In this document: in pieces, positions 34,165 to 41,392 of the stretch | Numbering within the stretch: position 1 is the stretch's first letter | Layout of the letters: the number at the start of each line of letters is the position of its first letter | The notes under the pieces: generated by a model | Told to the model about the DNA's origin: nothing | Seen by the model: only the letters and a program-made list of their open reading frames with translations | Databases searched by the model: none | Assembly (NCBI GenBank): GCA_016789025.1 | Contig: JAEURC010000008.1 | Coordinates: 1 to 45,979 of the forward strand | Direction of reading: 5' to 3' | DNA from: Anaerolineales bacterium | GTDB taxonomy: Bacteria; Chloroflexota; Anaerolineae; Anaerolineales; Villigracilaceae | DNA: 45,979 nt | Translations under genes and position numbers: made by a program

Positions 34165-34247
34165 ACCGCGAAGACGCGAAGCGCGCGAAGGGGGTTTTAA
34201 CTTCGCGAAGAAAAAAGAAAACTTTGTGTTCTTCGCGCCTTCGCGGT
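34165..34247. repeat. CGCGAAGN octamer-type inverted repeat upstream of holA
   Basis: ACCGCGAAGACGCGAAG (34165-34181) faces CTTCGCGCCTTCGCGGT (34231-34247) with one mismatch in 17; an extra palindrome CTTCGCGAAG lies between (34201-34210). Internal period about 8 nt. It occupies the gap between the DUF6391-like gene (stop at 34252) and holA (start at 34155). Confidence 0.8.
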
Positions 34248-34251
34248 TAAA

Positions 34252-34740
34252 TTATTTCGTGACGATTCGATGAACGCCTTTGCGGACGAGACGAATATCC
34301 ACGATCTGCATGTTTCCCAAGTCCGCTTCGGTGGTGATGTATTTTTGCAGCCATGGACCGAGCGGCTTGCTGAGGAAGTAGCCAAACAAGGCGAGCGCCA
34401 ACGCAAAGGGGATCAGCCCGACGCGCCAAAAGGTGGAACGCGCTCCACGAAGGGGCATCCAGGCGAAGGTCGCGGGAAGAAGCGCCCCAACGACTAGATT
34501 AGTTCCGCATCCCTCGTGGACGGCGAGTCCGCTTTCGCCCGCGGTGAGTCGCGTGTGCGCTTCGTTCGCGCAGGCGACCACGTCGTCGGTGGGAATATCG
34601 CCCAGCAGAAAAAATCCCGTCGGGTTGGAATGTCCCGCCATGGATTGGTTTTTATATTTGCGCGCGAGCAGATGAAGCGTGGCATGTTCGAGCGCGTGAT
34701 TTTTTCGAGTTTCGAGGATGAGGGGAAGGTCGAGGATCAT
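34252..34740 (-). CDS. DUF6391-like membrane protein
   Basis: 162 residues from the ATG at 34740; an in-frame ATG 15 nt upstream lies inside the -10 box and is rejected. N-terminal HALEHATLHLL (about 14-24), then GFFLLGDIPTDDVVACANEA and LAVHEGCGTNLVVGAL (about 73-88), followed by two TM segments. The H..EHA..HLL, PT..V and HP-CGTNL pattern recalls DUF6391, reported in cyanobacteria and other phyla. Function unknown. It is next to a small TM gene and a PucC/BCD transporter, so a link to tetrapyrrole or membrane pigment handling is a guess only. Confidence 0.65.
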   Translation of the reverse strand: MILDLPLILETRKNHALEHATLHLLARKYKNQSMAGHSNPTGFFLLGDIPTDDVVACANEAHTRLTAGESGLAVHEGCGTNLVVGALLPATFAWMPLRGARSTFWRVGLIPFALALALFGYFLSKPLGPWLQKYITTEADLGNMQIVDIRLVRKGVHRIVTK

Positions 34741-34746
34741 GCGGCG

Positions 34747-34752
34747 ATTATA
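34747..34752 (-). promoter_or_regulatory. -10 box, leaderless-type start of the DUF6391-like gene
   Basis: TATAAT on the minus strand with 6 nt (CGCCGC) before the ATG at 34740. It fixes the start at the second Met of the open frame. Confidence 0.6.
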
Positions 34753-34763
34753 CACCGCATGAT

Positions 34764-34925
34764 TTATGGAATCAGATACGCGAGTAATGTCAGCGGCAAC
34801 GCGGCGAGAACGCCTTTGACGATGACGCGCAATGCCTGACGACGAACTTGATTCAATTCCGCTTTATCTTTGATACGTTCTTTTTTATCCGAGGTGCGGC
34901 GCAGACCGCGCGCGGCAAGCGACAC
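34764..34925 (-). CDS. Small ORF, in-frame continuation after a TGA
   Basis: 53 residues if started at the GTG that directly follows the TGA of the upstream ORF (TGAGTG). It reads MSLAARGLRRTSDKKERIKD and ends in a TM helix (VLAALPLTLLAYLIP). It is in the same frame as 34926-35168 with only the TGA between, and together they make a sensible three-TM protein of about 134 residues. It may thus be a separate coupled gene, the 3' part of a gene broken by a nonsense change, or the C-terminal part of a UGA-recoded protein. No ribosome-binding site of its own is evident. Confidence 0.55.
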   Translation of the reverse strand: MSLAARGLRRTSDKKERIKDKAELNQVRRQALRVIVKGVLAALPLTLLAYLIP

Positions 34926-35168
34926 TCAGGTTTTATCGAGCGATTGAAAATAACTCGCGGTCGCGGCGCTGAACATGAAGAACAACGGCAATCGCCAAAG
35001 CGGATTTACATCGAACGCGAGGAGCGCGCCCAACACGACGAGCGTGAAGACAAAATAGCGGATCGCAAATCGTTCGCGCTTCTTCCGCTCCTTCAGGCTG
35101 ATGTTCGGGATGCAGACATCTCCCGCTTGCGCATCTTCATCGTTCTGCGGAGAAAGATTCTTAGTCAC
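34926..35168 (-). CDS. Small membrane protein ending at a suspect TGA
   Basis: 80 residues from a GTG start (MTKNLSPQNDED), two TM segments (about 37-53 and 57-73), then YFQSLDKT before TGA. The GTG lies 23 nt after the MFS gene stop, so it is probably in the same operon. The position after KT would suit a Cys in a longer membrane protein that carries on as VSLAARG. 18 nt after the TGA the mRNA has GGUCUGC in a GC-rich hairpin loop. No family assigned with confidence. Confidence 0.55.
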   Translation of the reverse strand: MTKNLSPQNDEDAQAGDVCIPNISLKERKKRERFAIRYFVFTLVVLGALLAFDVNPLWRLPLFFMFSAATASYFQSLDKT

Positions 35169-35191
35169 AGTGATCGTTGAGAAGATATTTA

Positions 35192-36502
35192 TTATTCCGC
35201 AACAACAGCGACCTTATCTACAAACGCTGGATCATGCGCTTGCTTTTTGAACGCGCCAACGTCGATACGCGAAAGCATGATCGCGGCGACGAGCAACATC
35301 GCCGCTTCGATGCCGAACACGACGAGATACCCGCTCAATTCGTGACCTGTGACTCGCGTCGCCACATCGGCAACGACTCCCGCCATCAACAGACCCGTGA
35401 GACGCGAGAGTCCGTTCGAGAAGCCCCACGCGCCGATATATAGACCCACTTTTTCAGGGACAGTCAACTCGAACATCAACGCAAGATTCGCAACAGTGGA
35501 AATGCCCGTGCCGAATCCCAACAACGTGATGCCGATATAGAAAAGTGACAAGGATGCCATCAGTCCGCTGGCGATGACGATGACGAATCCTGCCAACGCG
35601 CCGAGGTTGCCGATCTGCGCGATGACCTTCTTGTTCACGCGCCCTTCCATAAAACCAGCGACAATGAACGCGACCAATGTGAACGTGCTGCTGATGGACA
35701 CGATGCGCGAAGTCTGTTCGAGGGTCATGCCGAAGGCTTGCGCGCCGAAGGGTTCGAGGAGAACGTCTTGTCCCAAAATCGCGGCGAGGAGCAACAACAG
35801 GTAAATGAAGAAAATCTTTGCAACGCGATTCTCTTTGATGGCGGAAACAATTTCTTTTATTGAATACGAGGAGTGCGGCTCGGTGTGCGGACTTAAGTCC
35901 GCGCTCCTGCTCGATTCAAGCTTGAAGAGCCCGAGCAGACCCAAGGTCAGGGCGGAGGCGGCGACGAGGAGGAAGGCGCGCGTCAACGCTTCGGGAGTGT
36001 ACGTCGGTACGAGGCGGCTGAGGGTGATGCCCGTCGCGATCAGACCGATGACCATCACGAAGAACATGGTGGCGATCGTGGCGCCGCGTCCCTTTTGCCC
36101 TGAGACTTCGGTGGCGAGAGAAAAATACGAAACAGCGGAAAGGTTGTAGCCCATGCCCCACGCGCCGAACGCGAGAAGACCAACGACGATCCCGAGATTG
36201 AAATTTTCTGTGAGCAACACAGCCACTTGCGGAGCGACTGCAACGCCAATGACACACAGGAGCAATCCCACAAAAATATAAGGCGTGCGGCGATACCCGA
36301 AGATGGGGTTACGATCTGAGAATGAGCCGATGGCAACTTGGATCGGCGCGAGCAAATATGGCAGGATGGCGAGAAGCGTGAAGAGGGTTTTGGAGAATCC
36401 GAGGTCAAAGATCATCACGCGGTTGAGCGTGCTGTTGATCGGCACGAGCGTGATGGCAACGGCAGTGTGGATGAGAGCAAGTTGGAAGCGTTTGAGGAAC
36501 AT
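35192..36502 (-). CDS. PucC/BCD-family major facilitator transporter
   Basis: 436 residues, 12 TM segments. N-terminal NRVMIFDLGFSKTLFTLLAIL and GSFSDRNPIFGYRRTPYIFVG (about 58-78; note D-R-N, G-x-R-R-x-P-Y-I) fit the BCD (PucC) family linked to bacteriochlorophyll delivery and light-harvesting assembly in phototrophs. No photosynthesis gene is in the window. The central loop between TM6 and TM7 (about 200-215, RSADLSPHTEPH) is encoded by a palindromic repeat (35887-35902). Followed closely by the TGA-split membrane gene. It may carry a porphyrin-like or other molecule; a generic MFS role is possible. Confidence 0.72.
   Translation of the reverse strand: MFLKRFQLALIHTAVAITLVPINSTLNRVMIFDLGFSKTLFTLLAILPYLLAPIQVAIGSFSDRNPIFGYRRTPYIFVGLLLCVIGVAVAPQVAVLLTENFNLGIVVGLLAFGAWGMGYNLSAVSYFSLATEVSGQKGRGATIATMFFVMVIGLIATGITLSRLVPTYTPEALTRAFLLVAASALTLGLLGLFKLESSRSADLSPHTEPHSSYSIKEIVSAIKENRVAKIFFIYLLLLLAAILGQDVLLEPFGAQAFGMTLEQTSRIVSISSTFTLVAFIVAGFMEGRVNKKVIAQIGNLGALAGFVIVIASGLMASLSLFYIGITLLGFGTGISTVANLALMFELTVPEKVGLYIGAWGFSNGLSRLTGLLMAGVVADVATRVTGHELSGYLVVFGIEAAMLLVAAIMLSRIDVGAFKKQAHDPAFVDKVAVVAE
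35887..35902. repeat. 16-bp perfect palindrome in the MFS central loop
   Basis: GCGGACTTAAGTCCGC reads the same on both strands. It lies inside the transporter gene at the TM6-TM7 loop and appears to be another repeat-derived insertion at a permissive site. Confidence 0.75.
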
Positions 36503-36507
36503 GGTTT

Positions 36508-36549
36508 AGTTTGGTAGTTGAGTAGTTCGTTAGTTGGTTAGTTTGGTGG
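36508..36549. repeat. Octamer array TTNGTTAG type upstream of the MFS gene
   Basis: TTGGTAG, TTGAGTAG, TTCGTTAG, TTGGTTAG, TTTGGTGG in a row between the MFS start and octamer element copy 3. A different word from the GTANACAN family but the same 8-nt period. Confidence 0.7.
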
Positions 36550-36580
36550 TCGAGCGCGAGCAGCCGAGACCACAATTACA

Positions 36581-36651
36581 GCACACAAGAAAACACGTAG
36601 ACAGAATATTCTTGTCTACGTGTATATCTGTTTACTGTCTACTTTACACGC
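36581..36651. repeat. Octamer inverted-array element, copy 3
   Basis: Left arm GCACACAA, GAAAACAC, GTAGACAG (36581-36604), spacer AATATTCT, right arm TGTCTACG, TGTATATC, TGTTTAC, TGTCTACT, TTACACGC (36613-36651). The centre CACGTAGACA-GAATATTC-TTGTCTACGTG is a strong hairpin. The last unit ends at the base next to the HutX-like stop codon. Confidence 0.85.
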
Positions 36652-37191
36652 TTACTTCGCAAACTTCTCGATCAAAGTGTCGTACGATTCCTTCTGTTCA
36701 GCCGAAGGATCATTGCCGCCGAAGTTGATGAACACTTTGAATGCCGCGCTTCCACGTTTATCGAAGAATTGGAAAGACAGCGATTCGTGCTTATCGAGAT
36801 GACTCGGTTTGCGGAAAGCGAAGACCGAAGCCAACTCCCAGCCGCGGATGTGCATGTCGAGCGAATCGGTGCGGATGTTGAGGAAGCCGTCTTTGTTGAA
36901 AAACTTTCCGAACTGACCGAACACTTCGATGGTCGTCGCACCGTTCGAGACAATGACAGTCACCTTGTCTAGCGGTTCGAACGCGCGGATGATCTCTTCC
37001 CAGCGTGAGCCGTCCAATTCGCGGGCGGTGTCGCCTTCGAGCGCGCGCAGAATGTCCACTTCGGGCACGCGTAATTTATGCGCGAGCATGAGCGTCATCT
37101 GCGAGCGGTCTTCATTGTAAGCTTCACGAATGGCGTCGAGGCGTTCATCCGCAGTAAGGTCTGGGCTGAGAGGGGCGAGGGTTGTAAACAT
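36652..37191 (-). CDS. HutX/ChuX-like heme-utilisation family protein
   Basis: 179 residues. Middle and C-terminal part resemble the HemS/ChuX fold: VTVIVSNGATTIEVFGQFGK (about 77-96), FLNIRTDSLDMHIRGWELASVFA (key H in DMHIR) and a final SAAFKVFINF strand. Family members bind heme in the cytoplasm and take part in heme trafficking or breakdown. An AAGGA ribosome-binding site lies 6 nt before the ATG. Located next to a PucC-type transporter, which hints at tetrapyrrole handling. Iron- or heme-dependent control cannot be judged from sequence. Confidence 0.72.
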   Translation of the reverse strand: MFTTLAPLSPDLTADERLDAIREAYNEDRSQMTLMLAHKLRVPEVDILRALEGDTARELDGSRWEEIIRAFEPLDKVTVIVSNGATTIEVFGQFGKFFNKDGFLNIRTDSLDMHIRGWELASVFAFRKPSHLDKHESLSFQFFDKRGSAAFKVFINFGGNDPSAEQKESYDTLIEKFAK

Positions 37192-37343
37192 GTTGCATCC
37201 TTTTCATCAATGTGTGAAAACAGGGTTTTCCTGTTTCTAGAATGGGCGCAAGTATAGTGATATTAACCTCGCAAATCCAGACACGAGGATGATATTTGAA
37301 TTCCATGACGGTGATGGATGGTTTCACCCTGGTTGATTTTTGC

Positions 37344-37372
37344 AAAAAACTCCCGCTCTTTTGAGCGGGAAT
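37344..37372 (-). terminator. Rho-independent terminator of recN
   Basis: On the minus strand right after the recN stop: stem TCCCGCTC / GAGCGGGA with an AAAA loop, then AG and a run of six T. A textbook intrinsic terminator and the only one of its type seen in the window. Confidence 0.9.
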
Positions 37373-37381
37373 TTTGTCGCA

Positions 37382-39115
37382 TCACTTCGAAGTTTTTATC
37401 ATCTGCCGCGCCACCTGCAACAACTCGTGCGCGGATCTCAACGTCCCCTCGCCCACTTCGCCGAGCATCTGCGAGAGTTCGAGCAGGCGCGGCTCGCCGT
37501 CGAGTCTCTCAACGCGCGTGAGTGTGCGACTACTTTGAATCAATTTTTGCACTTGATAATGCTCGTCGCCGAAAACAGCCAACTGAGGGAGATGCGTCAC
37601 GCAGAAAACTTGATGCGAGCGCGAGAGATTCCACAACTTTTGACCAACGGTCATGCCGACGCGCCCGCCGATGCCCTGATCAATTTCGTCGAAGATCAAC
37701 GAGGGGACTTCATCGGCGCGCGCCAGAACGTTTTTCAACCCCAGCATCAAGCGCGATGTTTCGCCGCCCGAGGCGATCTTTGCCAGAGGCTTGAGTCCCT
37801 CGCCAGGATTCGGCGCGATCAAAAATTCGACGCGGTCAATTCCGTTCTGGTCAAACCCAATGCGCGGACCGCCGTTGAGCGGCACACCGTTCGGGTCGGG
37901 CTTGGTCTGAAAGTCCACGCCAAATTTCGCGGCAGACATTTTTAGATCATCAAGTTCAGTTTCAATGCCGCTTCCCATCTTCGTCGCTGCCGATTTGCGT
38001 TTTTCGGAGAGAGCCAACCCTTGCTTGCCGAGTTTCTCCAACAGTTTCGCTTCATCCATTTCCAATTCGTTGATGCGATCCGCCGCGCCCGTGATGGTTT
38101 CGAGTTGTTTGCGCGCGTTCTCGCCAGAGGCGATCACTGCGGGGATGTTCCCGCCATACTTTCTTGCCAACGAGTGAATGAGATCAAGCCGCTCTTCCAC
38201 CTGGTCGAGTCGCTTCGGGTTGAATTCGATCTCTTCCAAATAATCGCGCAAGTTATGAACCACATCCGAGATCGTGTCGATCAACACTTCGGCTTGATTC
38301 GCCAACTCGCTTTGCGCCGAATCAATTTTTGCCAACGCGGCGAGTGCTTGCGCGGCTTGCCCGATCAAGTCCGTTGCGGCGGGAGTCTCAGGCGAGCCTT
38401 CTTCCAACACAGCCAACGCCTCTTGCGCGTTCTGCGCCAGCGACTCGGCATTCGCAAGCCGATCGCGCTCCTTGCGCAACTCTTCATCCTCGCCCGCTTT
38501 CAATCGCGCGGCTTCGATCTCCTCCGCTTGATACGTGAGAAACTCCACGCGGCGGTCCGCATCCGCTTGCGCTTTGTGCAACTCGTTCAACTCATGCCGC
38601 ACGCCAAGCAGCGCGTGATACGTCTGACGATATTCGCTGAGGGGGCGCGAAACTTCCGCGTAGCGGTCAAGCAAGCCCAAGTGGGCGCGAGAATCGAGAA
38701 GCGATAAATGTTCCGCCTGCCCGTGAATATCCACGACCAGCGATCCAATTTCTTTTAAAAGAGAAACGCTCACCGTCCGCCCGTTGACGCGCGCCACACT
38801 GCGTCCCTCTTTTCGGACTTCGCGCATCAGCACGACGTAGTTCGGATCGTCCATCAATTCTTCGCGGTTCAGGATGTCGTGTACCGCTTCTCTTTCCGGA
38901 CCTTTGAGCTGGAACACACCCTCGACAAACGCGGCATCCGAATCGGTGCGCACGAAGGTCGTGTCCGCTTTGCCGCCGATGAGCATGACGACAGCATCGA
39001 GGATGATGGATTTGCCCGCGCCCGTTTCACCCGTGAGGATGATGAGACCAGGACCAAAACGCAAGTCGAGTTTGTCTATGATGGCAAAGTTGTGAATGTG
39101 AAGTTCGGTAAGCAT
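37382..39115 (-). CDS. recN: DNA repair protein RecN
   Basis: 577 residues from MLTELHIHNFAIIDKLDLRF (ATG at 39115; the extension to 39178 has no RecN match). SMC-like ATPase: Walker A GETGAGKS (about 29-36), coiled-coil arms (about 160-370), signature IASGGETSRLMLGLK (about 440-455) and Walker B LIFDEIDQGIGG (about 470-481). RecN acts at double-strand breaks. A G-rich AAGGTG ribosome-binding site precedes the ATG. An inverted repeat lies in its leader and a strong terminator follows. Confidence 0.97.
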   Translation of the reverse strand: MLTELHIHNFAIIDKLDLRFGPGLIILTGETGAGKSIILDAVVMLIGGKADTTFVRTDSDAAFVEGVFQLKGPEREAVHDILNREELMDDPNYVVLMREVRKEGRSVARVNGRTVSVSLLKEIGSLVVDIHGQAEHLSLLDSRAHLGLLDRYAEVSRPLSEYRQTYHALLGVRHELNELHKAQADADRRVEFLTYQAEEIEAARLKAGEDEELRKERDRLANAESLAQNAQEALAVLEEGSPETPAATDLIGQAAQALAALAKIDSAQSELANQAEVLIDTISDVVHNLRDYLEEIEFNPKRLDQVEERLDLIHSLARKYGGNIPAVIASGENARKQLETITGAADRINELEMDEAKLLEKLGKQGLALSEKRKSAATKMGSGIETELDDLKMSAAKFGVDFQTKPDPNGVPLNGGPRIGFDQNGIDRVEFLIAPNPGEGLKPLAKIASGGETSRLMLGLKNVLARADEVPSLIFDEIDQGIGGRVGMTVGQKLWNLSRSHQVFCVTHLPQLAVFGDEHYQVQKLIQSSRTLTRVERLDGEPRLLELSQMLGEVGEGTLRSAHELLQVARQMIKTSK

Positions 39116-39132
39116 AATCACCTTGCTCTGGT

Positions 39133-39168
39133 CGCCGTCCTCGGCGAACATGAACGCCGAGGACGGCG
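39133..39168. repeat. 14-bp perfect inverted repeat in the recN leader
   Basis: CGCCGTCCTCGGCG (39133-39146) and CGCCGAGGACGGCG (39155-39168) with an 8-nt loop. It lies between the B-box gene stop and the recN start, ending 17 nt before the ATG. There is no T-run after it on the minus strand, so it is not a simple terminator. Confidence 0.85.
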
Positions 39169-39181
39169 TTCTGAGCATCTA

Positions 39182-39706
39182 TTATCTGAACAATTGGATT
39201 CCAGAAAGTCGAGTGTATACAACAGGAGTAACGAGTACAAGATAGATCACTTGAAAGAGAATCCTAAAAATATCGCCTATGACCAATTGAAACAAGATCA
39301 CAGGAATCGCGCCAACCACGACGCCGACAGCGATGGTAATGAACAAACTTTTCGAACGTCTGTTGCGCGTGAATAAGCGCACGCCTTCCGCGATCGCCAC
39401 GCCCGCCGTCGGCGCGCCTGCGATGATGAGGAACCAGCCGATGAAACCGATCCTGTCAATCAATGTGACAAGAAACGCCGCAATGCCTGAAAGCACGCTC
39501 GCAACGATGAAGCCGACGAGGTAGTCATACCATTCGGAAGTGTCGAACGTTTTTTGTCGTTCGCGCACGCACTCTTTACAGCGATACCCCGTCGGCGTGC
39601 GGACCGCGCATGAAGCGCAGATCGGGCGATTGCAATTGTTGCATCGCAAAGATGTTTCGCGGGTGGGATGGTTGTAGCAATAAAGAGTTTCAGTCGTTTG
39701 TGTCAT
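39182..39706 (-). CDS. B-box zinc-finger membrane protein
   Basis: 174 residues from MTQTTETLYCYNHPTRETSL. The N-terminal 45 residues hold a B-box-type zinc finger (C-Y-N-H, C-N-N-C, C-A-S-C and C-K-E-C pairs), followed by four TM segments (about 60-165). Such proteins are common and uncharacterised in Chloroflexota and Actinobacteria. Start chosen at M15 of the open frame because the finger begins there. Upstream gene of recN on the same strand. Function unknown. Confidence 0.75.
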   Translation of the reverse strand: MTQTTETLYCYNHPTRETSLRCNNCNRPICASCAVRTPTGYRCKECVRERQKTFDTSEWYDYLVGFIVASVLSGIAAFLVTLIDRIGFIGWFLIIAGAPTAGVAIAEGVRLFTRNRRSKSLFITIAVGVVVGAIPVILFQLVIGDIFRILFQVIYLVLVTPVVYTRLSGIQLFR

Positions 39707-39727
39707 CTCGGCATCTCTAATCATTAC

Positions 39728-39810
39728 CACGAAGGACACAACGTACACAAAGGGAAAATCTACGGAAAAGCGATTCGCTCATCAATTGACCAACCTTAGT
39801 GACCTTCGTG
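39728..39810. repeat. CACGAAGGACAC / GTGACCTTCGTG inverted repeat
   Basis: 12-nt arms (39728-39739, 39799-39810) with one mismatch, in a 123-nt gap between nadK and the B-box gene. The right side continues with a 9-nt period (GTGACCTTC GTGTCCTTT GTGTTTAAT). Confidence 0.65.
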
Positions 39811-39829
39811 TCCTTTGTGTTTAATCTTC

Positions 39830-40693
39830 TCATCTCGGCATACCCAACGAATTCTCGTTCATGTGCGCGGTGAGGTTGCGGTAAAAATATCCGGGGTCGC
39901 CGAAGCGGACAAATTGCGCGTTGATGTCCGCCGCGCGCACGTCAATGTGATCGTCTTCCATCAACGTGATCGGCGCTTGTCCATCCACGCTCAATACGGC
40001 ATTCTCGCTTTTCGGCGTCATGCTCACCGTCGAACCTTCAGCCAGCACCACCGCGCGATCCACTGAAAGGTGCGGGGCGATCGGCACGAGCAAAATATTG
40101 CGCAACTTCGGCGGCAGGATGGGTCCGCCCGCCGCAAGGGCGTAGGCAGTTGACCCCGTCGGAGTCGAAGCGATGAGTCCATCCGCGAGATAGCGGGTGA
40201 GCAGGCTTCCATCCACCGAAGCGGTGAGATGCACGGGGCGAAGATTCGCGCCACGCCCGACCACCACTTCATTCAACGCGCGCCACTCGCCCAGCGACTC
40301 GCCCGCGCGGAAGTGCTCGGCGCGTAACATCATGCGGTTTTCGATCCACGCCTCGCCGTTGAACAATTTGTCGAAGTACTCGCGCCACTCGTTGCGGTTC
40401 ACTTGAATGAGAAAGCCGAGCCTCCCCAAGTTAACGCCAAGGATCGGCACTCCGCTTGGGGCGCAAAGATGACCCGCCCGCAGAACGGTTCCATCCCCGC
40501 CCGCGACGATCAGCACATCGAACTCGCCGCCGCGCACGCGCTTCCGCAGATCTTCATCGTAGATCGAGCCAAAAGGCGCGTCCACACCTTTGCTTTTCAA
40601 ATACGCCGACATCGCTTCCGCTTCGATCACGGCTTCGGGCAGTTTCTGATGCGCGGTGACGACGGGTCGTTTTGGAATAAACGGTTCGGGCAT
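39830..40693 (-). CDS. nadK: NAD kinase
   Basis: Makes NADP+ from NAD+ and ATP. 287 residues from MPEPFIPKRP; the extension to 40732 translates the octamer repeat and is rejected. Key motifs: GGDGT at residues 65-69 (catalytic Asp), NE in ALNEVVVGRG (about 140), and STPTGSTAYALAAGGPI (about 175-191). A TATAAT ends 7 nt before the ATG, so the mRNA is probably leaderless. Octamer copy 4 lies directly upstream, overlapping the promoter region. Confidence 0.96.
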   Translation of the reverse strand: MPEPFIPKRPVVTAHQKLPEAVIEAEAMSAYLKSKGVDAPFGSIYDEDLRKRVRGGEFDVLIVAGGDGTVLRAGHLCAPSGVPILGVNLGRLGFLIQVNRNEWREYFDKLFNGEAWIENRMMLRAEHFRAGESLGEWRALNEVVVGRGANLRPVHLTASVDGSLLTRYLADGLIASTPTGSTAYALAAGGPILPPKLRNILLVPIAPHLSVDRAVVLAEGSTVSMTPKSENAVLSVDGQAPITLMEDDHIDVRAADINAQFVRFGDPGYFYRNLTAHMNENSLGMPR

Positions 40694-40700
40694 AGTGATG

Positions 40701-40706
40701 ATTATA
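40701..40706 (-). promoter_or_regulatory. -10 box, leaderless-type start of nadK
   Basis: TATAAT on the minus strand, 7 nt before the ATG at 40693. The upstream -35 region would fall in the octamer array. Confidence 0.6.
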
Positions 40707-40708
40707 AA

Positions 40709-40787
40709 GTAAACAGGTAGACACGTATACACGTTACGAGATACGAGTTACGACTTGTTTACGTGTCTCCGTATTTCCTTGACTACC
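40709..40787. repeat. Octamer inverted-array element, copy 4
   Basis: Left arm GTAAACAG, GTAGACAC, GTATACAC (40709-40732), spacer holding heptamers (GTTACGAGATACGAGTTACGA), right arm TGTTTACG, TGTCTCCG, TATTTCCT, TGACTACC (40756-40787). It ends 4 nt from the stop codon of the Cas4-like gene. Confidence 0.85.
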
Positions 40788-40791
40788 TTCC

Positions 40792-41304
40792 TCACGCCAA
40801 CGATTGATCACAAACGGATCGAAACCCGCATCTTTTACAACGGGACGCCTGCTCGTGCGACCTTTCGACTTCTCGCTTCATCCCATCGCGCTTCATCTCG
40901 GTGATCAACTCCAACAGGGACTGTTCCAACTCGCGGGTGTACTCGACCGAAAAATCTTTGTCCTCGTAATGGACGATCCCATACGGCGGACGTTTGCCGT
41001 ACGTTTTCTCGACCAATAAACAATACGACGCCAGTTGATAGATGTGCGAGTCATACGGCGCTTCGGGGGCGCGTCCAGATTTCACTTCGACGGGGATGAT
41101 TCTTCCGTTTTGTTCAACGAGATAATCGGGTTTGCCTGTCAACTCCAACGCGGCGTAGAACAGTGGCTTCTCCAATTTGTTCCAGCCGCGCGTGTCGGTG
41201 TAGATGACGCGTCCGCCTGGCAAGCCTGCCTCGCTCCGCTGGCGGTTGGATTGCCAGAAGAAGAGGAAGGCGAGGAGGATGAGGAAAAGGGAAAGGTAGA
41301 GCAT
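40792..41304 (-). CDS. Cas4-like PD-(D/E)XK nuclease, C-terminal piece with TM anchor
   Basis: 170 residues. One TM helix (about 3-17), then the nuclease core: GKPDYLVEQNGRIIPVEVKSG (about 57-77) gives the D...E-V-K catalytic set; YDSHIYQLASYCLLVEKTYG follows as the QxxxY segment; the end has RCKRCGFRSVC, which supplies three Cys for the Cas4-type Fe-S cluster. The fourth Cys (YLYCRRAWW) is in the upstream piece 41383-41619, which is in the same frame. Cas4 enzymes are 5' DNA exonucleases; no cas genes or CRISPR array are here, so a solo, membrane-linked nuclease is likely. Confidence 0.8.
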   Translation of the reverse strand: MLYLSLFLILLAFLFFWQSNRQRSEAGLPGGRVIYTDTRGWNKLEKPLFYAALELTGKPDYLVEQNGRIIPVEVKSGRAPEAPYDSHIYQLASYCLLVEKTYGKRPPYGIVHYEDKDFSVEYTRELEQSLLELITEMKRDGMKREVERSHEQASRCKRCGFRSVCDQSLA

Positions 41305-41313
41305 GGGGAGGGA

Positions 41314-41392
41314 GTAATTGGTAATTGGTAAGTGGCAATTGGAGGATTGGAGACTAGAGACTGGAGATTGGGGATTGGAAAATTAGAGAATT
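41314..41392. repeat. Heptamer array between the two Cas4-like pieces
   Basis: Units on the plus strand: GTAATTG, GTAATTG, GTAAGTG, GCAATTG, GAGGATTG, GAGACTA, GAGACTG, GAGATTG, GGGATTG, GAAAATTA. The minus-strand frame is open across the array except for a single TAA at 41383-41385. It encodes the same SNPQSPVSSLQ-type linker as in the glycosyltransferases. Confidence 0.85.

Noticed and set aside
36534..36802. Plus-strand open frames over the octamer element near 36.6 kb
   Set aside because: They translate repeat DNA and the antisense of the HutX-like gene.
39116..39178. Upstream start for recN
   Set aside because: The extension translates the inverted repeat in the leader; RecN proteins begin at MLxELxIxNFAxI and an SD sequence precedes that ATG.
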